DNA of 15,607 nucleotides from Salinisphaera sp. UBA1666 (GCA_002320455.1 DCKU01000178.1:1-15607); one strand, 5' to 3'. Positions 6,299 to 14,048 are shown, counted from the first letter of the stretch. The notes: generated by a model not told the origin, from the sequence alone. Program-made: numbers and translations.

Positions 6299-6532
6299 CT
6301 ATCGCCGCAGGCGCTTCTGATCACGCCAAATCTTGGCGATCAAGGTGATCACCAGAAGCGCGCCCAGAACTTCGATGATCGTCGTCACAATATAGCCCGC
6401 CATGAGGTTGCCCCCGCGGGCCAACCAAAACAGGGGGCTCAGAACGACAGCCAGGACGATCGGCGTCCAAAGGGTGAGCAGCCAGCGATCGATCCAGGCC
6501 AGAATGGCCGAGCGTGGCTTGCCGTCCGACAT
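6299..6532 (-). CDS. Small hypothetical membrane protein (77 aa)
   Basis: I do not recognise a family. The translation has two hydrophobic segments, about residues 19-38 (LLTLWTPIVLAVVLSPLFWL) and 45-65 (AGYIVTTIIEVLGALLVITL), with a basic C-terminus ending RDQKRLRR, consistent with a two-helix inner-membrane protein with both ends probably cytoplasmic. A GGAG (6539-6542) six nt before the ATG supports the start. It is convergent with the tRNA/repeat transcript and divergent from the YdjM-like gene. Its 3' coding end contains a nested inverted repeat (6311-6361). The hydrophobic pattern and the good ribosome site argue that it is real. Confidence 0.65.
   Translation of the reverse strand: MSDGKPRSAILAWIDRWLLTLWTPIVLAVVLSPLFWLARGGNLMAGYIVTTIIEVLGALLVITLIAKIWRDQKRLRR
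6311..6361. repeat. Nested inverted repeat in the 3' end of the small membrane protein gene
   Basis: GCGCTTCTG (6311-6319) is the reverse complement of CAGAAGCGC (6353-6361). Inside, ATCAC (6320-6324) pairs with GTGAT (6345-6349), or alternatively CGCCAA (6324-6329) pairs with TTGGCG (6333-6338) across a 3-nt loop. It would fold in RNA from either strand and could slow or end the two convergent transcripts meeting here. It may also be a by-product of coding. Confidence 0.5.
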
Positions 6533-6627
6533 CGCGCGCTCCAGCAGCGTGAACGATACGCCTTATTGTACGCAGCTCCATTCGCCGGCTCCACCGAAAG
6601 CTTTACCCGAAAAGCGCCAATGCGTTG

Positions 6628-6656
6628 TTGGCAAACGGTTTTTTGCGCTCTAGACT
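6628..6656 (+). promoter_or_regulatory. Candidate sigma-70 promoter for the ydjM-like gene
   Basis: TTGGCA (6628-6633) and TAGACT (6651-6656) are separated by 17 bp. Transcription would start near 6663, upstream of the GTG at 6682. This placement rules out the longer open frame from the TTG at 6625 as the translated product. Confidence 0.55.
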
Positions 6657-6681
6657 GCACGTTTATACAAGACCTGCCGTC

Positions 6682-7407
6682 GTGGCGAATTTTCGAACGC
6701 ATATCAGCGTGGCCGCCGGGATCGGCGCCGCGGCGACGAGCTATGGCTTGTATATCGGTCTCTGGCCACTGGCCCATGCGCCGAGCCTGGTCGTGCTGAG
6801 CGCGCTGGGCGGCGTCATGCCGGATATCGACGCCGACAAGTCGCGCTCGGTACGTTTGATTTTCACGGTGCTGGCCGTAGCCGCTGCTTTTATCGCGCTC
6901 TCGATCGGCCGTGCGTATTTCTCCATGGCGGTGGTGTTGTGTATCGCGCTTGCGCTTTATGTCGGCATTCGCGACGTCGTGAGTCTGATATTCAAATTCG
7001 CGACCCGTCATCGGGCGAGCTGGCATTCTCTGCTGGCTGCCGGCGGCACGTCGGCGGCGACCGCGGCGCTGAGCTATCACTTTTTTGCCCAAAGCCCACG
7101 GCTTGCCTGGATCGACGGCGGCGCCCTGTGTCTAGGCATGCTGATTCATCTGATACTTGACGAGTGCTTCTCGATTGATCTGGAAGGCGCACGTCTCAAA
7201 CGCTCCTTCGGAACCGCTCTCAAATTCTTCGATTACCAGCGACCGGTGGCTACCACCCTCATGTTGGGGGCCACAGTGGCTCTGTGGCCGTGGTTGCCGC
7301 CCTCGCCTTACGCACCGACGGCCACACGGGCACACTGTCCGACCGCCCAAGTTACGAGCGCCTCTGCCGAGTATCCGCATCATGCCGAGCTTTCATATTC
7401 AAGATAG
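6682..7407 (+). CDS. YdjM-like membrane protein, putative metal-dependent hydrolase (DUF457 family)
   Basis: An inner-membrane protein of the YdjM/DUF457 family, annotated as putative metal-dependent hydrolases; E. coli ydjM is an SOS gene. The GTG at 6682 gives the family's usual start, MANFRTHISVAAG, and follows a good promoter; an upstream TTG at 6625 is unlikely. From the GTG the protein has 241 residues. Candidate metal ligands in the family pattern: His7, the GGVMPDIDADKS motif (43-54, Asp48 and Asp50), HRASWHSLL (110-118) and LIHLILDECFSIDL (154-167). Hydrophobic segments are at about 8-27, 33-45, 58-75, 80-96 and 190-205. A low-complexity tail follows residue 205 and overlaps the start of the next gene by 26 bp. 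I see no LexA box upstream. Confidence 0.8.
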   Translation: MANFRTHISVAAGIGAAATSYGLYIGLWPLAHAPSLVVLSALGGVMPDIDADKSRSVRLIFTVLAVAAAFIALSIGRAYFSMAVVLCIALALYVGIRDVVSLIFKFATRHRASWHSLLAAGGTSAATAALSYHFFAQSPRLAWIDGGALCLGMLIHLILDECFSIDLEGARLKRSFGTALKFFDYQRPVATTLMLGATVALWPWLPPSPYAPTATRAHCPTAQVTSASAEYPHHAELSYSR

Positions 7408-7807
7408 CGTGCCGAGCGTTGCGACTTATCGCGCCTTACGACGTGGCGCCGGCATGACCGATCGCAGCTCGGCGGCAGCCGCCATCGGTCTGGCCGCCAC
7501 GCTCTACGCGGTCATCGCCTATACCGAAGAGCGGGCCGTCGGTATGGCCCGTGTGATCGGCGACGGCGGGTGTTTTTTCCAGATCTGTGACGTCGCCGTG
7601 GTCGCCGACTGCCAGCGGCAGGGCATCGGTGATGCGTTGATGCAACGAATCACCACGTGGCTGGACGACAACGCCGAACCAAGCGCCTTCGTCAGCCTTC
7701 TGGCCGATGGCGTCTCCGACCGTCTCTATCGTCGCCACGGCTTCGAATACAGCGCGCCCGCCTCTCAGGGCATGATCTATCCGCGACGGTTCAGAGATCG
7801 GCGCTAA
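7382..7807 (+). CDS. GNAT family N-acetyltransferase
   Basis: Predicted acetyl-CoA-dependent N-acetyltransferase of 141 residues, a normal single-domain length. Seen: a central beta strand and the acetyl-CoA pyrophosphate-binding motif A, DVAVVADCQRQGIGDALMQR (70-89), with Q/RxxGxG as QRQGIG at 78-83; motif B with YRRHGFEYS near 116-124; and an earlier AYTEERAVGMARVIGDGG region typical of beta strands 2-3. The ATG at 7382 begins MPSFHIQD and is preceded by a weak GAG. A longer frame open from 7157 runs through the ydjM-like gene in another frame and lacks family character there. It overlaps the upstream gene by 26 bp, so the two are probably translated from one mRNA. The substrate is unknown. 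Confidence 0.85.
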   Translation: MPSFHIQDSVPSVATYRALRRGAGMTDRSSAAAAIGLAATLYAVIAYTEERAVGMARVIGDGGCFFQICDVAVVADCQRQGIGDALMQRITTWLDDNAEPSAFVSLLADGVSDRLYRRHGFEYSAPASQGMIYPRRFRDRR

Positions 7808-7914
7808 TTTTTTTGGCCTATACAGCCAGCGAAGCAAATCGTAGCCCACCGGGTTTCGGTATCATGCACGCCGCAGCGAGCCGATAGCGACTCGTTGGCC
7901 CGCACCGACCGACC

Positions 7915-7918
7915 GGAG
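7915..7918 (+). promoter_or_regulatory. Ribosome binding site setting the aminotransferase start
   Basis: GGAG nine nt before the GTG at 7928. The frame is open from a TTG at 7895, but that codon lies upstream of this site and has no ribosome site of its own. Confidence 0.65.
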
Positions 7919-7927
7919 ACGCTGACC

Positions 7928-9022
7928 GTGGATACGCCGACATTCGACCTTCGTCCGACCACCACCCCCACCGCCGACAACGTTCGCGACGAAATTCTGG
8001 CAGCGCCCGGCTTTGGCCAGTACTTCAGCGATCACATGGTGCATGTGCGTTGGACACAGGCCGAGGGCTGGCACGGCGCCGAACTGCGCCCCTACGGTCC
8101 ATTGACCTTCGATCCGGCCTCGCCGGTGCTGCACTACGCCCAAGAAATCTTCGAAGGTTTAAAAGCCTATCGGCACGCCGACGGCTCAGTCTGGGGATTT
8201 CGCCCGGAGCGCAACGCCGCGCGTTTTCGCCAGTCGGCTGATCGCCTGGCCCTGCCGCGCCTTGATGACGCTACGTTTCTCGAATCGCTTCGCGTGCTGG
8301 TGGAAAAAGACGCAGCCTGGGTACCGACGCCGCGTGACGCCAGCGAAGAATGCAGCCTTTATCTGCGGCCGTTCATGATTGCCAACGGTCGTTTCCTGGG
8401 CGTTAAACCAGCCGCTGAGGTCGATTACTACCTGATCGCCTCACCGGCGGCCTCCTACTTCAAGGGCGCAGGCAAGCCGGTCTCGATCTGGCTGTCCTCG
8501 CGCTACAACCGCGCCGCGCCCGGCGGCACCGGTTTTGCTAAGACCGGTGGCAATTATGCCGCCTCGCTAATCGCCCAGCAGGAAGCCATCGATCACGGCT
8601 GTGATCAGGTCGCATTTCTGGACGCCGCCGAAAACAAGTGGGTAGAGGAGCTGGGCGGCATGAACCTGTTCTTCGTCTATGCCGACGGCCGGCTGGTCAC
8701 ACCTGCGCTGACGGGCACTATTCTCGAGGGCGTGACGCGCGATTCGATCCTCACGCTGGCCCGCGATCTCGACCTGACGCCCGAGGAGCGCCCGATCAGC
8801 ATCGACGAGTGGCGCGACGGCGTGGCCTCGGGCGATATCGTGGAAGTCTTTGCCTGCGGCACGGCGGCCGTGATCACCAGCATCGGGCGCCTGATGAGCG
8901 CCGACGAGACCATCGACAGCCCGGCCGGCAACGATATCAGCCAGCGGCTGCGTACCCGGCTTCTGGACATTCAATACGGCCGCGCCGAAGACACCCACGG
9001 CTGGATGACGCGGCTGGCCTAG
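7928..9022 (+). CDS. ilvE: Branched-chain amino acid aminotransferase
   Basis: PLP-dependent enzyme interconverting leucine, isoleucine and valine with their 2-oxo acids, using 2-oxoglutarate/glutamate; last step of branched-chain synthesis or first of degradation; cytosolic. 364 residues from the GTG, matching the BCAT group related to eukaryotic BCATs and mycobacterial IlvE rather than the shorter E. coli IlvE (309). Seen: LHYAQEIFEGLKAYR near 68-82, LYLRPFMIA near 144-152, the PLP lysine in GTGFAKTGGNYAAS (Lys205), VEELGGMNLFFV near 237-248, and EVFACGTAAVITSIG near 306-320, which binds the PLP phosphate. No ilv or leu genes are nearby and the gene looks monocistronic. I see no leader peptide or attenuator upstream. 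Assignment is confident; biosynthetic or catabolic direction cannot be told. Confidence 0.92.
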   Translation: MDTPTFDLRPTTTPTADNVRDEILAAPGFGQYFSDHMVHVRWTQAEGWHGAELRPYGPLTFDPASPVLHYAQEIFEGLKAYRHADGSVWGFRPERNAARFRQSADRLALPRLDDATFLESLRVLVEKDAAWVPTPRDASEECSLYLRPFMIANGRFLGVKPAAEVDYYLIASPAASYFKGAGKPVSIWLSSRYNRAAPGGTGFAKTGGNYAASLIAQQEAIDHGCDQVAFLDAAENKWVEELGGMNLFFVYADGRLVTPALTGTILEGVTRDSILTLARDLDLTPEERPISIDEWRDGVASGDIVEVFACGTAAVITSIGRLMSADETIDSPAGNDISQRLRTRLLDIQYGRAEDTHGWMTRLA

Positions 9023-9249
9023 GGTGGGCGCGCACCGGCACTCTTGTGTTGCCCGGACATCGGATGCTTCGCGGGTCGGCCAATGTGCAGACGGGTCGTT
9101 CGAGCGCCCGCGCCCGAACTATGCCACGGACGCTTGCTGGGTCAGACGTTAACTCTTCGCAAACGGGGCCGATCCAGGCAGGTGCTTAACCGCGGCGAGT
9201 GTGGGCGACACACGCATCGCGGTCCGATTGATAAGACCCGAGCGCGAGA

Positions 9250-9273
9250 AAATCGGGCGTTCGAGACCGATTT
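9250..9273. terminator. Weak inverted repeat between converging ilvE and binding-protein genes
   Basis: AAATCGG (9250-9256) pairs with CCGATTT (9267-9273), the only clear hairpin in the 279 bp between the two convergent genes. It is AT-ended on both sides, so it could serve weakly in either direction, but it lacks a proper T-run. The rest of the interval shows no gene or repeat. Confidence 0.3.
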
Positions 9274-9301
9274 AGAATTCGATTGCTCAGCTCGGCGCGG
9301 C

Positions 9302-10084
9302 TCATGACGAGCTCGATAGCCAGCGCGCGACGAGGCTCTGGTAGGCAGTACTGGCTTTGAACTCCGCCAGAGCCGCTTCGAAGCGTTTCGCAAGCGCCTC
9401 ATCGGATGATCGGAAAGCCATACCCATCCCCTGGCTGACCGGGTAGCTCGGGGCGATGGTGCGATAACAACGTACGCCGTCGTTGAACATGGTCTGGCCG
9501 ACGACCCGAGTGATGAATACCGCAGCCAGACGCCCCGCGTTCAAATCGACCTGCATATCCATGATAGAGCGATAACGCTTGATATCGGCGATGCCGGCGT
9601 AGGTATCGGTCACGTAGCGGTCATGCATCGTGCCGCGCTGCACGCCGATGCTCTGGCCGGCAAGCGTCTCGGGCGCAATCTGAGACAGGCCGCCATCGCC
9701 CGGCACGAACCACGCCGAGTCGAGCGTCACGTAGGGGCCGACGATCCGAAACCGCTTAACACGCTCCGGCGTTATCGCCATCGCCGAGAGGATCAGATCG
9801 TACTTGCGGGCCATCAATCCCGCGACGATGCCCTCCCAGGCCTGGACCACCCATTGGCACTCGACGTCGGCGATACGACAAAGTGCGGCGCCCAGAGCGA
9901 TATCAAAGCCTTCGAGGGCACCGCCCGGCGTCTTGGATTCCATGGGCGCGTAGGGCAGATCCACGGCGATACGAACCGGACGATGGTGATCCGAAGCCGC
10001 GGCGGCTGCCGAGCCCACTACGCACACGCAGGCCAGTCCGACGGCCAGTCCGGCCCGGCACACAAGACGTCGTATCCTAGGCAT
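9302..10084 (-). CDS. Periplasmic amino-acid-type solute-binding protein (SBP family 3)
   Basis: Predicted periplasmic binding protein of a polar amino acid ABC transporter, of the lysine/arginine/ornithine- or histidine-binding type. The ATG at 10084 was chosen because it begins a signal peptide, MPRIRRLVCRAGLAVGLACV, with a likely cut near the alanine run at 25-30; the frame is open further upstream but lacks features there. 260 residues is normal. Seen: YAPMES (45-50), GALEGFDIALGAALCRI (55-71), the Cys69/Cys76 pair at the position of the HisJ/LAO disulfide, MARKYDLILSAMAITPERVK (91-110), GVQRGTMHDRYV (147-158) and a C-terminal helix. No permease or ATPase gene is adjacent, so it is an orphan binding protein that would share a transporter encoded elsewhere or act as a sensor component. 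Confidence 0.85.
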   Translation of the reverse strand: MPRIRRLVCRAGLAVGLACVCVVGSAAAAASDHHRPVRIAVDLPYAPMESKTPGGALEGFDIALGAALCRIADVECQWVVQAWEGIVAGLMARKYDLILSAMAITPERVKRFRIVGPYVTLDSAWFVPGDGGLSQIAPETLAGQSIGVQRGTMHDRYVTDTYAGIADIKRYRSIMDMQVDLNAGRLAAVFITRVVGQTMFNDGVRCYRTIAPSYPVSQGMGMAFRSSDEALAKRFEAALAEFKASTAYQSLVARWLSSSS

Positions 10085-10196
10085 ATAGACGAGATGTGAA
10101 CCCTTTAGGACGCTTAAGCCTGCCACACGTTGCATGCGCGATACAGACGCAGCAATCTGGGTGTTCGCCAGACGCCCCGCATATGTGAGACACGTT

Positions 10197-10697
10197 ATGA
10201 CGCCCCATAACATGATCGTGGATACGCCGCTTGGACCAGTGCGTATCCAGGGCACGGACAGCGCCGTGACACATCTCGCGTTCATGGCCCCCAACACGCC
10301 CGACGACGCTCAAGCCGGCCGTATGAGCGCACCGGTAGCGGAGGCCGCTCGCCAGCTCGAGGCGTATTTCGCCGGCCGGCGTGACGCTTTCGATCTGCCG
10401 CTTGCCCCGGACGGCACTGTGTTTCAAAAACGCGTTTGGCGAACGCTCTGCGAGATTCCCAACCAGCAGACCCGCACCTACGGCGATATTGCCAAAATGC
10501 TGGGTCAGCCGGGCGCATCGCGCGCCGTGGGTTTGGCCAACGCGCGAAATCCCATTGCAGTGGTCATCCCCTGTCATCGGGTCATCGGCGCGAACGATCG
10601 GCTGACCGGATATGCCGGCGGCATGACGCGAAAAATCTGGCTGCTGACGCACGAAGGCCACCGGGTGGACGCCTCACGTCAGCGCTTGGCTCGGTAA
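10197..10697 (+). CDS. ogt: Methylated-DNA-[protein]-cysteine S-methyltransferase
   Basis: Suicide DNA repair protein that transfers the alkyl group from O6-alkylguanine (and O4-alkylthymine) in DNA to its own cysteine. 166 residues, the Ogt-type length without an Ada regulatory domain. Seen: N-terminal beta region MIVDTPLGPVRI, the helix-turn-helix region FQKRVWRTLCEIPNQQTRTY (76-95), the arginine finger in SRAVGLANARNP (108-119, Arg109) and the active-site PCHRV (125-129, Cys126), followed by TGYAGG. ATG 10197 is preceded by GAGA about 8 nt upstream; the second in-frame ATG (10212) has no such site. Divergent from the binding-protein gene, 112 bp apart, and convergent with the DUF1244 gene with only 17 bp between stops. 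Confidence 0.95.
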   Translation: MTPHNMIVDTPLGPVRIQGTDSAVTHLAFMAPNTPDDAQAGRMSAPVAEAARQLEAYFAGRRDAFDLPLAPDGTVFQKRVWRTLCEIPNQQTRTYGDIAKMLGQPGASRAVGLANARNPIAVVIPCHRVIGANDRLTGYAGGMTRKIWLLTHEGHRVDASRQRLAR

Positions 10698-10714
10698 CAC
10701 ACCTTTACCGCGCG

Positions 10715-11032
10715 TCAGTGGCCACCGCTGGTGTCGGCGTGGTCAGCTTCTGTCTCCTGGAAACGCGCTTTCTGGGCCGCACTGGCGTCCTGTTGATACG
10801 CCTGTTTCCAATGCGCATACGGCATGCCGTAGATACGCTCGCGGGCCTGGTCGTAGTCGATCGCTACGCCGCGAGCCTCCAGTTCGGCCCGATACCACTT
10901 CGACAGGCAGTTCCGGCAAAAGCCGGCCAGGTTCATCAGGTCGATGTTCTGCACGTCGGTGCGTTTTTGCAGATGCGCCACGAGATCGCGAAACGCAGCC
11001 GCCTCGGCTTCGATACGGGTTTGATCATCCAT
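10715..11032 (-). CDS. DUF1244 family protein
   Basis: Small conserved proteobacterial protein of unknown function; the family has been structurally studied but, as far as I know, not assigned a role. 105 residues from the ATG at 11032. Seen: an N-terminal helix (TRIEAEAAAFRDLVAHLQKR), the hallmark VQNIDLMNLAGFCRNCLSKW (27-46) with Cys39-x-x-Cys42, and YGMPYAHWKQAYQ (68-80). The rest is a charged tail. An upstream in-frame ATG at 11065 is rejected because a strong AAGGAG lies between the two. The CxxC could bind metal or be redox-active, which is inference. Located between ogt (convergent) and the katG terminator, so it is a separate unit. Confidence 0.92.
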   Translation of the reverse strand: MDDQTRIEAEAAAFRDLVAHLQKRTDVQNIDLMNLAGFCRNCLSKWYRAELEARGVAIDYDQARERIYGMPYAHWKQAYQQDASAAQKARFQETEADHADTSGGH

Positions 11033-11040
11033 GATCGGTG

Positions 11041-11046
11041 CTCCTT
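11041..11046 (-). promoter_or_regulatory. Strong ribosome binding site fixing the DUF1244 start
   Basis: AAGGAG eight nt before the ATG at 11032. It lies inside the longer in-frame extension from 11065, which is therefore unlikely to be the main start. Confidence 0.85.
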
Positions 11047-11093
11047 CCTCTTTGAGTCGGTTCATCGTAAATCTGCCTGCGACGACCGCACAT

Positions 11094-11125
11094 AAAAAAC
11101 CCCGAAGCTCTCATGAGCTTCGGGG
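11094..11125 (-). terminator. Rho-independent terminator of the furA-katG operon
   Basis: Read on the minus strand, CCCCGAAGCTC (11125-11115) pairs perfectly with GAGCTTCGGGG (11110-11100) across a 4-nt loop, followed by TTTTTT (11099-11094). It lies 53 bp past the katG stop at 11179 and prevents read-through into the DUF1244 gene on the same strand. Confidence 0.95.
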
Positions 11126-11178
11126 CATCACGTCACGCAAGACCCCGCTCTATGCGGGGCCCCGACACAGCTAGCGTC

Positions 11179-13518
11179 TTACAACGCGGCGCTGTTTTTG
11201 TCAGCGACGTCGAAGCGGTCATGCATCATGACCTTGTTCCAGACCGCGACGAAGTCACGGACCAGCTTCTCGTGGCCGCCCTTCTGGGCATAGAACTCGG
11301 ACAGCTGACGCAGCTGCGAGTTGGCACCGAAGATCAGGTCACAGCGGGTGGCCTTGAACTTGGTGTCGCCCGACTTGCGATCGTTGAGCGTGAACTCGAG
11401 GCCGTCTTCGTCGACCTTCTTCCACTCGAACTCCGGCGAGGTCAGGTTGACGAAGAAGTCGTTGGTCAGCACGCCCGGCTTGTCGGTGAACACGCCGTGG
11501 TCCTTGTACGGACCGTCGCTGTTGACGTTCAGCGCGCGCAGACCACCCACGGCCGCGGCCCATTCCGGCGCCGTCAGGCCCAGCAGAGCCGCGCGATCCA
11601 TGAAGATGCGCTCCGGGGCGATGTTGTACTTCACATCCGAACGGTGGAAGTTGCGGAAACCGTCGGATACCGGCTCGAGCCAGCGGAAGGCCTGCTCGTC
11701 GGTCTGCTCGGCGGTCGCGTCGTTACGGCCCGGCGTGAACGGGACGTGGACTTCCACGCCGGCGTCCTTGGCCGATTTCTCGACTGCGGCACAGCCGGCC
11801 AGCACGATCAGATCAGCCAGCGAGATCTTCTTGTTGCCCGACTGGGCACCGTCGAAGTCGCTCTTGATGCCTTCCAGCGTCTTGACGACCTTGTCGACTT
11901 CGCCCGGGTTATTAACCGGCCAGTCCTTCTGCGGGGCTAGGCGGATACGGCCGCCGTCGGCGCCACCACGCTTGTCCGAGGTACGGAATGTGGAGGCCGC
12001 GCCCCAGGCCACACCGGCCAGCTCGGACACGGACAGACCGGAATCCAGGATCTTGGCTTTCAGGTTCTTCACGTCCGAGGCGTCGACCAAGTCGAAGTCC
12101 ACGGCCGGGATCGGGTCCTGCCACATGAAGTCGCGCTGCGGGACTTCTTCACCCAGGTAACGGGCCTTCGGACCCATGTCACGGTGCGTGAGCTTGAACC
12201 AGGCCTTGGCGAAGGCTTCCGTGAAGTAATCGAAGTCTTCCAGGAAGCGCTCGCAGATCTTGCGATAGGACGGGTCGACCTTCAGCGCGATGTCGGAGGT
12301 CATCATCATCAGGGGATGATCAACACCTTCCAGGTGCGCATCCGGCGTACGCGGCGCGTCCTTGTCTACCGGCTGCCACTGCAGGGCACCGGCCGGGCTG
12401 CGCGTCTGCTCCCATTCATACTTGAACAGGTTCTCGAGATACTCGTTGTCCCACTTCGTGGGGTTGGTGATCCACGAGCCCTCGATGCCGTTGGTCATCG
12501 TGTCTTCGGCGTTGCCCTTGCCGCGCGGGTTGTGCCAACCCAAGCCCTGGGCTTCCATCGGCGCGCCTTCCGGGGCGTAGCCGATTTCGTCCGGCGGGGT
12601 CATGCCGTGCGACTTGCCGAAGGCGTGACCGCCGGCGATCAGCGCCACGGTTTCTTCGTCGTTCATGGCCATGCGGCCGAACGTGATACGGATATCGCGG
12701 GCCGAATCTTCCGGGATACCCTTCTTGGCCGAGCCTTCCGGATCCACGTAGATCAGGTTGGAGTTCGAGGCCGCCAGCGGCGCTTCCAGATCGTAATCGT
12801 CTTCGCCGTTGGTACCGCTCCAACGATGATCACGGTTGACCATCTGGTCCGGGTGGCCTTCGAACGGGCCGCGCGGGGCGTCTTCGATCTTCTTGCCGTA
12901 CCAGGCTTCCGGGCCCCAATACGTCAGGCTATCCGGTTCCCAGGCGTCGATACGACCGCCGGCAAAGCCTGCCGTCGGGAAGCCCATGATTTCCAGCGAG
13001 CAGTTGCCCGTCAGCACGATCAGGTCCGCCCAGGAGATGGACGAGCCGTATTTCTGCTTGATGGGCCACAGCAGACGACGCGACTTGTCGATGTTGCCGT
13101 TGTCCCACCAGCTGTTGATCGGCGCGAAACGCTGCATGGCTTCGCCAGCGCCGCCGCGGCCGTCGCCGATGCGATAGGTGCCGGCCGAGTGCCAGGCCAT
13201 GCGGATCATCTGCGGGCCGTAGTTGCCGTAGTCCGACGGCCACCAGTCCACCGACGTGGTCAGCAGTTCCTTGATGTCTTTCTTCAGCGCCTGGAGGTCC
13301 AGCTTCTTGAAGGCCTCGGCGTAGTTGAATTCTGCATCCTCGGGGTTGGCTTCCCGCGGGTTCTGATGCAGCAGCTCTACTTCAAGACGGTTCGGCCACC
13401 AGTCATCATTCTGTGGCTTGCTGCCGGCGCCGCCGCCGACCGTGTCGCCGCCGAAGGGGCACTTGCCGCCAATCTTGACTTCTTCGAACGCTGCGTCCGA
13501 GCTTTGCTTGTCATCCAT
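11179..13518 (-). CDS. katG: Catalase-peroxidase KatG
   Basis: Bifunctional heme enzyme that disproportionates hydrogen peroxide and also acts as a peroxidase. 779 residues from ATG 13518, slightly longer than the usual 720-750. That start has AGGA (13527-13530) eight nt upstream; the earlier ATG at 13554 has none. Seen in the N-terminal catalytic half: distal Arg106, Trp109 and His110 in IRMAWHSAGTYR; Tyr257 in LIYVDPEG and Met283 in GRMAMNDEET, completing the Trp-Tyr-Met adduct needed for catalase activity; proximal His298 in GGHAFGKSHG; and the mobile arginine in GPKARYLG. The C-terminal duplicated, heme-free half follows. No export signal, so probably cytoplasmic. It is 67 bp downstream of a furA-type regulator on the same strand and ends at a strong terminator, consistent with a peroxide-induced bicistronic operon. 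Confidence 0.98.
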   Translation of the reverse strand: MDDKQSSDAAFEEVKIGGKCPFGGDTVGGGAGSKPQNDDWWPNRLEVELLHQNPREANPEDAEFNYAEAFKKLDLQALKKDIKELLTTSVDWWPSDYGNYGPQMIRMAWHSAGTYRIGDGRGGAGEAMQRFAPINSWWDNGNIDKSRRLLWPIKQKYGSSISWADLIVLTGNCSLEIMGFPTAGFAGGRIDAWEPDSLTYWGPEAWYGKKIEDAPRGPFEGHPDQMVNRDHRWSGTNGEDDYDLEAPLAASNSNLIYVDPEGSAKKGIPEDSARDIRITFGRMAMNDEETVALIAGGHAFGKSHGMTPPDEIGYAPEGAPMEAQGLGWHNPRGKGNAEDTMTNGIEGSWITNPTKWDNEYLENLFKYEWEQTRSPAGALQWQPVDKDAPRTPDAHLEGVDHPLMMMTSDIALKVDPSYRKICERFLEDFDYFTEAFAKAWFKLTHRDMGPKARYLGEEVPQRDFMWQDPIPAVDFDLVDASDVKNLKAKILDSGLSVSELAGVAWGAASTFRTSDKRGGADGGRIRLAPQKDWPVNNPGEVDKVVKTLEGIKSDFDGAQSGNKKISLADLIVLAGCAAVEKSAKDAGVEVHVPFTPGRNDATAEQTDEQAFRWLEPVSDGFRNFHRSDVKYNIAPERIFMDRAALLGLTAPEWAAAVGGLRALNVNSDGPYKDHGVFTDKPGVLTNDFFVNLTSPEFEWKKVDEDGLEFTLNDRKSGDTKFKATRCDLIFGANSQLRQLSEFYAQKGGHEKLVRDFVAVWNKVMMHDRFDVADKNSAAL

Positions 13519-13585
13519 AGCTTGATTCCTGTTTGAGTCGACGCGATGCGTCAAGGCGTCTGGATTCGTTCGTATTGACTATCGG

Positions 13586-14038
13586 TCACGGCTCGGCATT
13601 GCCGTCAGCCAATGACTGACTCTGACAGCTGCCACACAGCCCCCAGAATACGATTTCGGCCTCATCTACAACAAAACCGTGGCCGTCACCGGGATGAAGG
13701 CACGGCGCCTGGCCGGTATGACAGTCGAGATCTTCGATGTGACCACACTGACGACACACCAAGTGGTGGTGGTTATCGCCGGTACGCCGCTCGAAGCGCG
13801 CTGGATGACCGGCCGGCTTAATCTGTCGTACCAATCCGGCTTCATCACAGGCGGACAATACGTCATAGACTGCCTGCTTGGAGATCGTTGTCAGGTCATT
13901 CACCACGCCGCGATGCACCTCGTCCACCGTGGCGTGCGGACGGTTGGAAAGCCATTCCAGAATGGCACGTCGCGGCGCGGTCACCCGCATTCCACGATCG
14001 CGCAAGGCGTGACGAATGTTCGAATCGATCTCTTTCAT
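13586..14038 (-). CDS. furA: Fur family regulator, FurA type, upstream of katG
   Basis: Metal-binding transcriptional repressor expected to control itself and katG in response to peroxide or iron. 150 residues from ATG 14038: N-terminal winged helix (residues 8-80) with recognition region SKQAVYDVLSACDEAGLVRQ (53-72), then a dimerisation/metal domain with GDNHHHLVCRQCG (87-99), DLDC, and WGLCGSC (132-138). Cys95/98 and Cys135/138 form the usual structural zinc site. From memory, mycobacterial FurA shares the blocks QAVYDVL, GDNHHH, APCL and DEAE.. WGLC in the same order, much closer than proteobacterial Fur or PerR. An in-frame ATG at 14053 is possible, but the candidate -10 overlaps it, so I prefer 14038. 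No Shine-Dalgarno is visible for either. Confidence 0.9.
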   Translation of the reverse strand: MKEIDSNIRHALRDRGMRVTAPRRAILEWLSNRPHATVDEVHRGVVNDLTTISKQAVYDVLSACDEAGLVRQIKPAGHPARFERRTGDNHHHLVCRQCGHIEDLDCHTGQAPCLHPGDGHGFVVDEAEIVFWGLCGSCQSQSLADGNAEP

Positions 14039-14048
14039 CGCATGGCGA

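Noticed and set aside
6059..6799. 246-codon plus-strand frame spanning repeat copy 2
   Set aside because: It runs through the repeat, then antisense to the small membrane protein and out of frame into the YdjM-like gene; no family features. E. coli tyrT repeats encode a small basic protein, but I see no comparable credible start here.
7157..7381. Long N-terminal extension of the acetyltransferase frame
   Set aside because: It overlaps the YdjM-like coding region and its translation lacks GNAT character; the ATG at 7382 gives a normal-length enzyme.
10085..10297. N-terminal extension of the binding protein
   Set aside because: It would bury the signal peptide and overlap the ogt start region; the ATG at 10084 begins directly with a secretion signal.
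11113..11940. 275-codon plus-strand open frame antisense to the katG C-terminal half
   Set aside because: Same shadow effect as above, and it begins inside the operon's terminator.
12184..13536. 450-codon plus-strand open frame antisense to katG
   Set aside because: Long only because it mirrors the codon usage of katG; the translation is a Val/Arg/Gly-rich string with no motif, whereas the minus strand encodes a textbook KatG.
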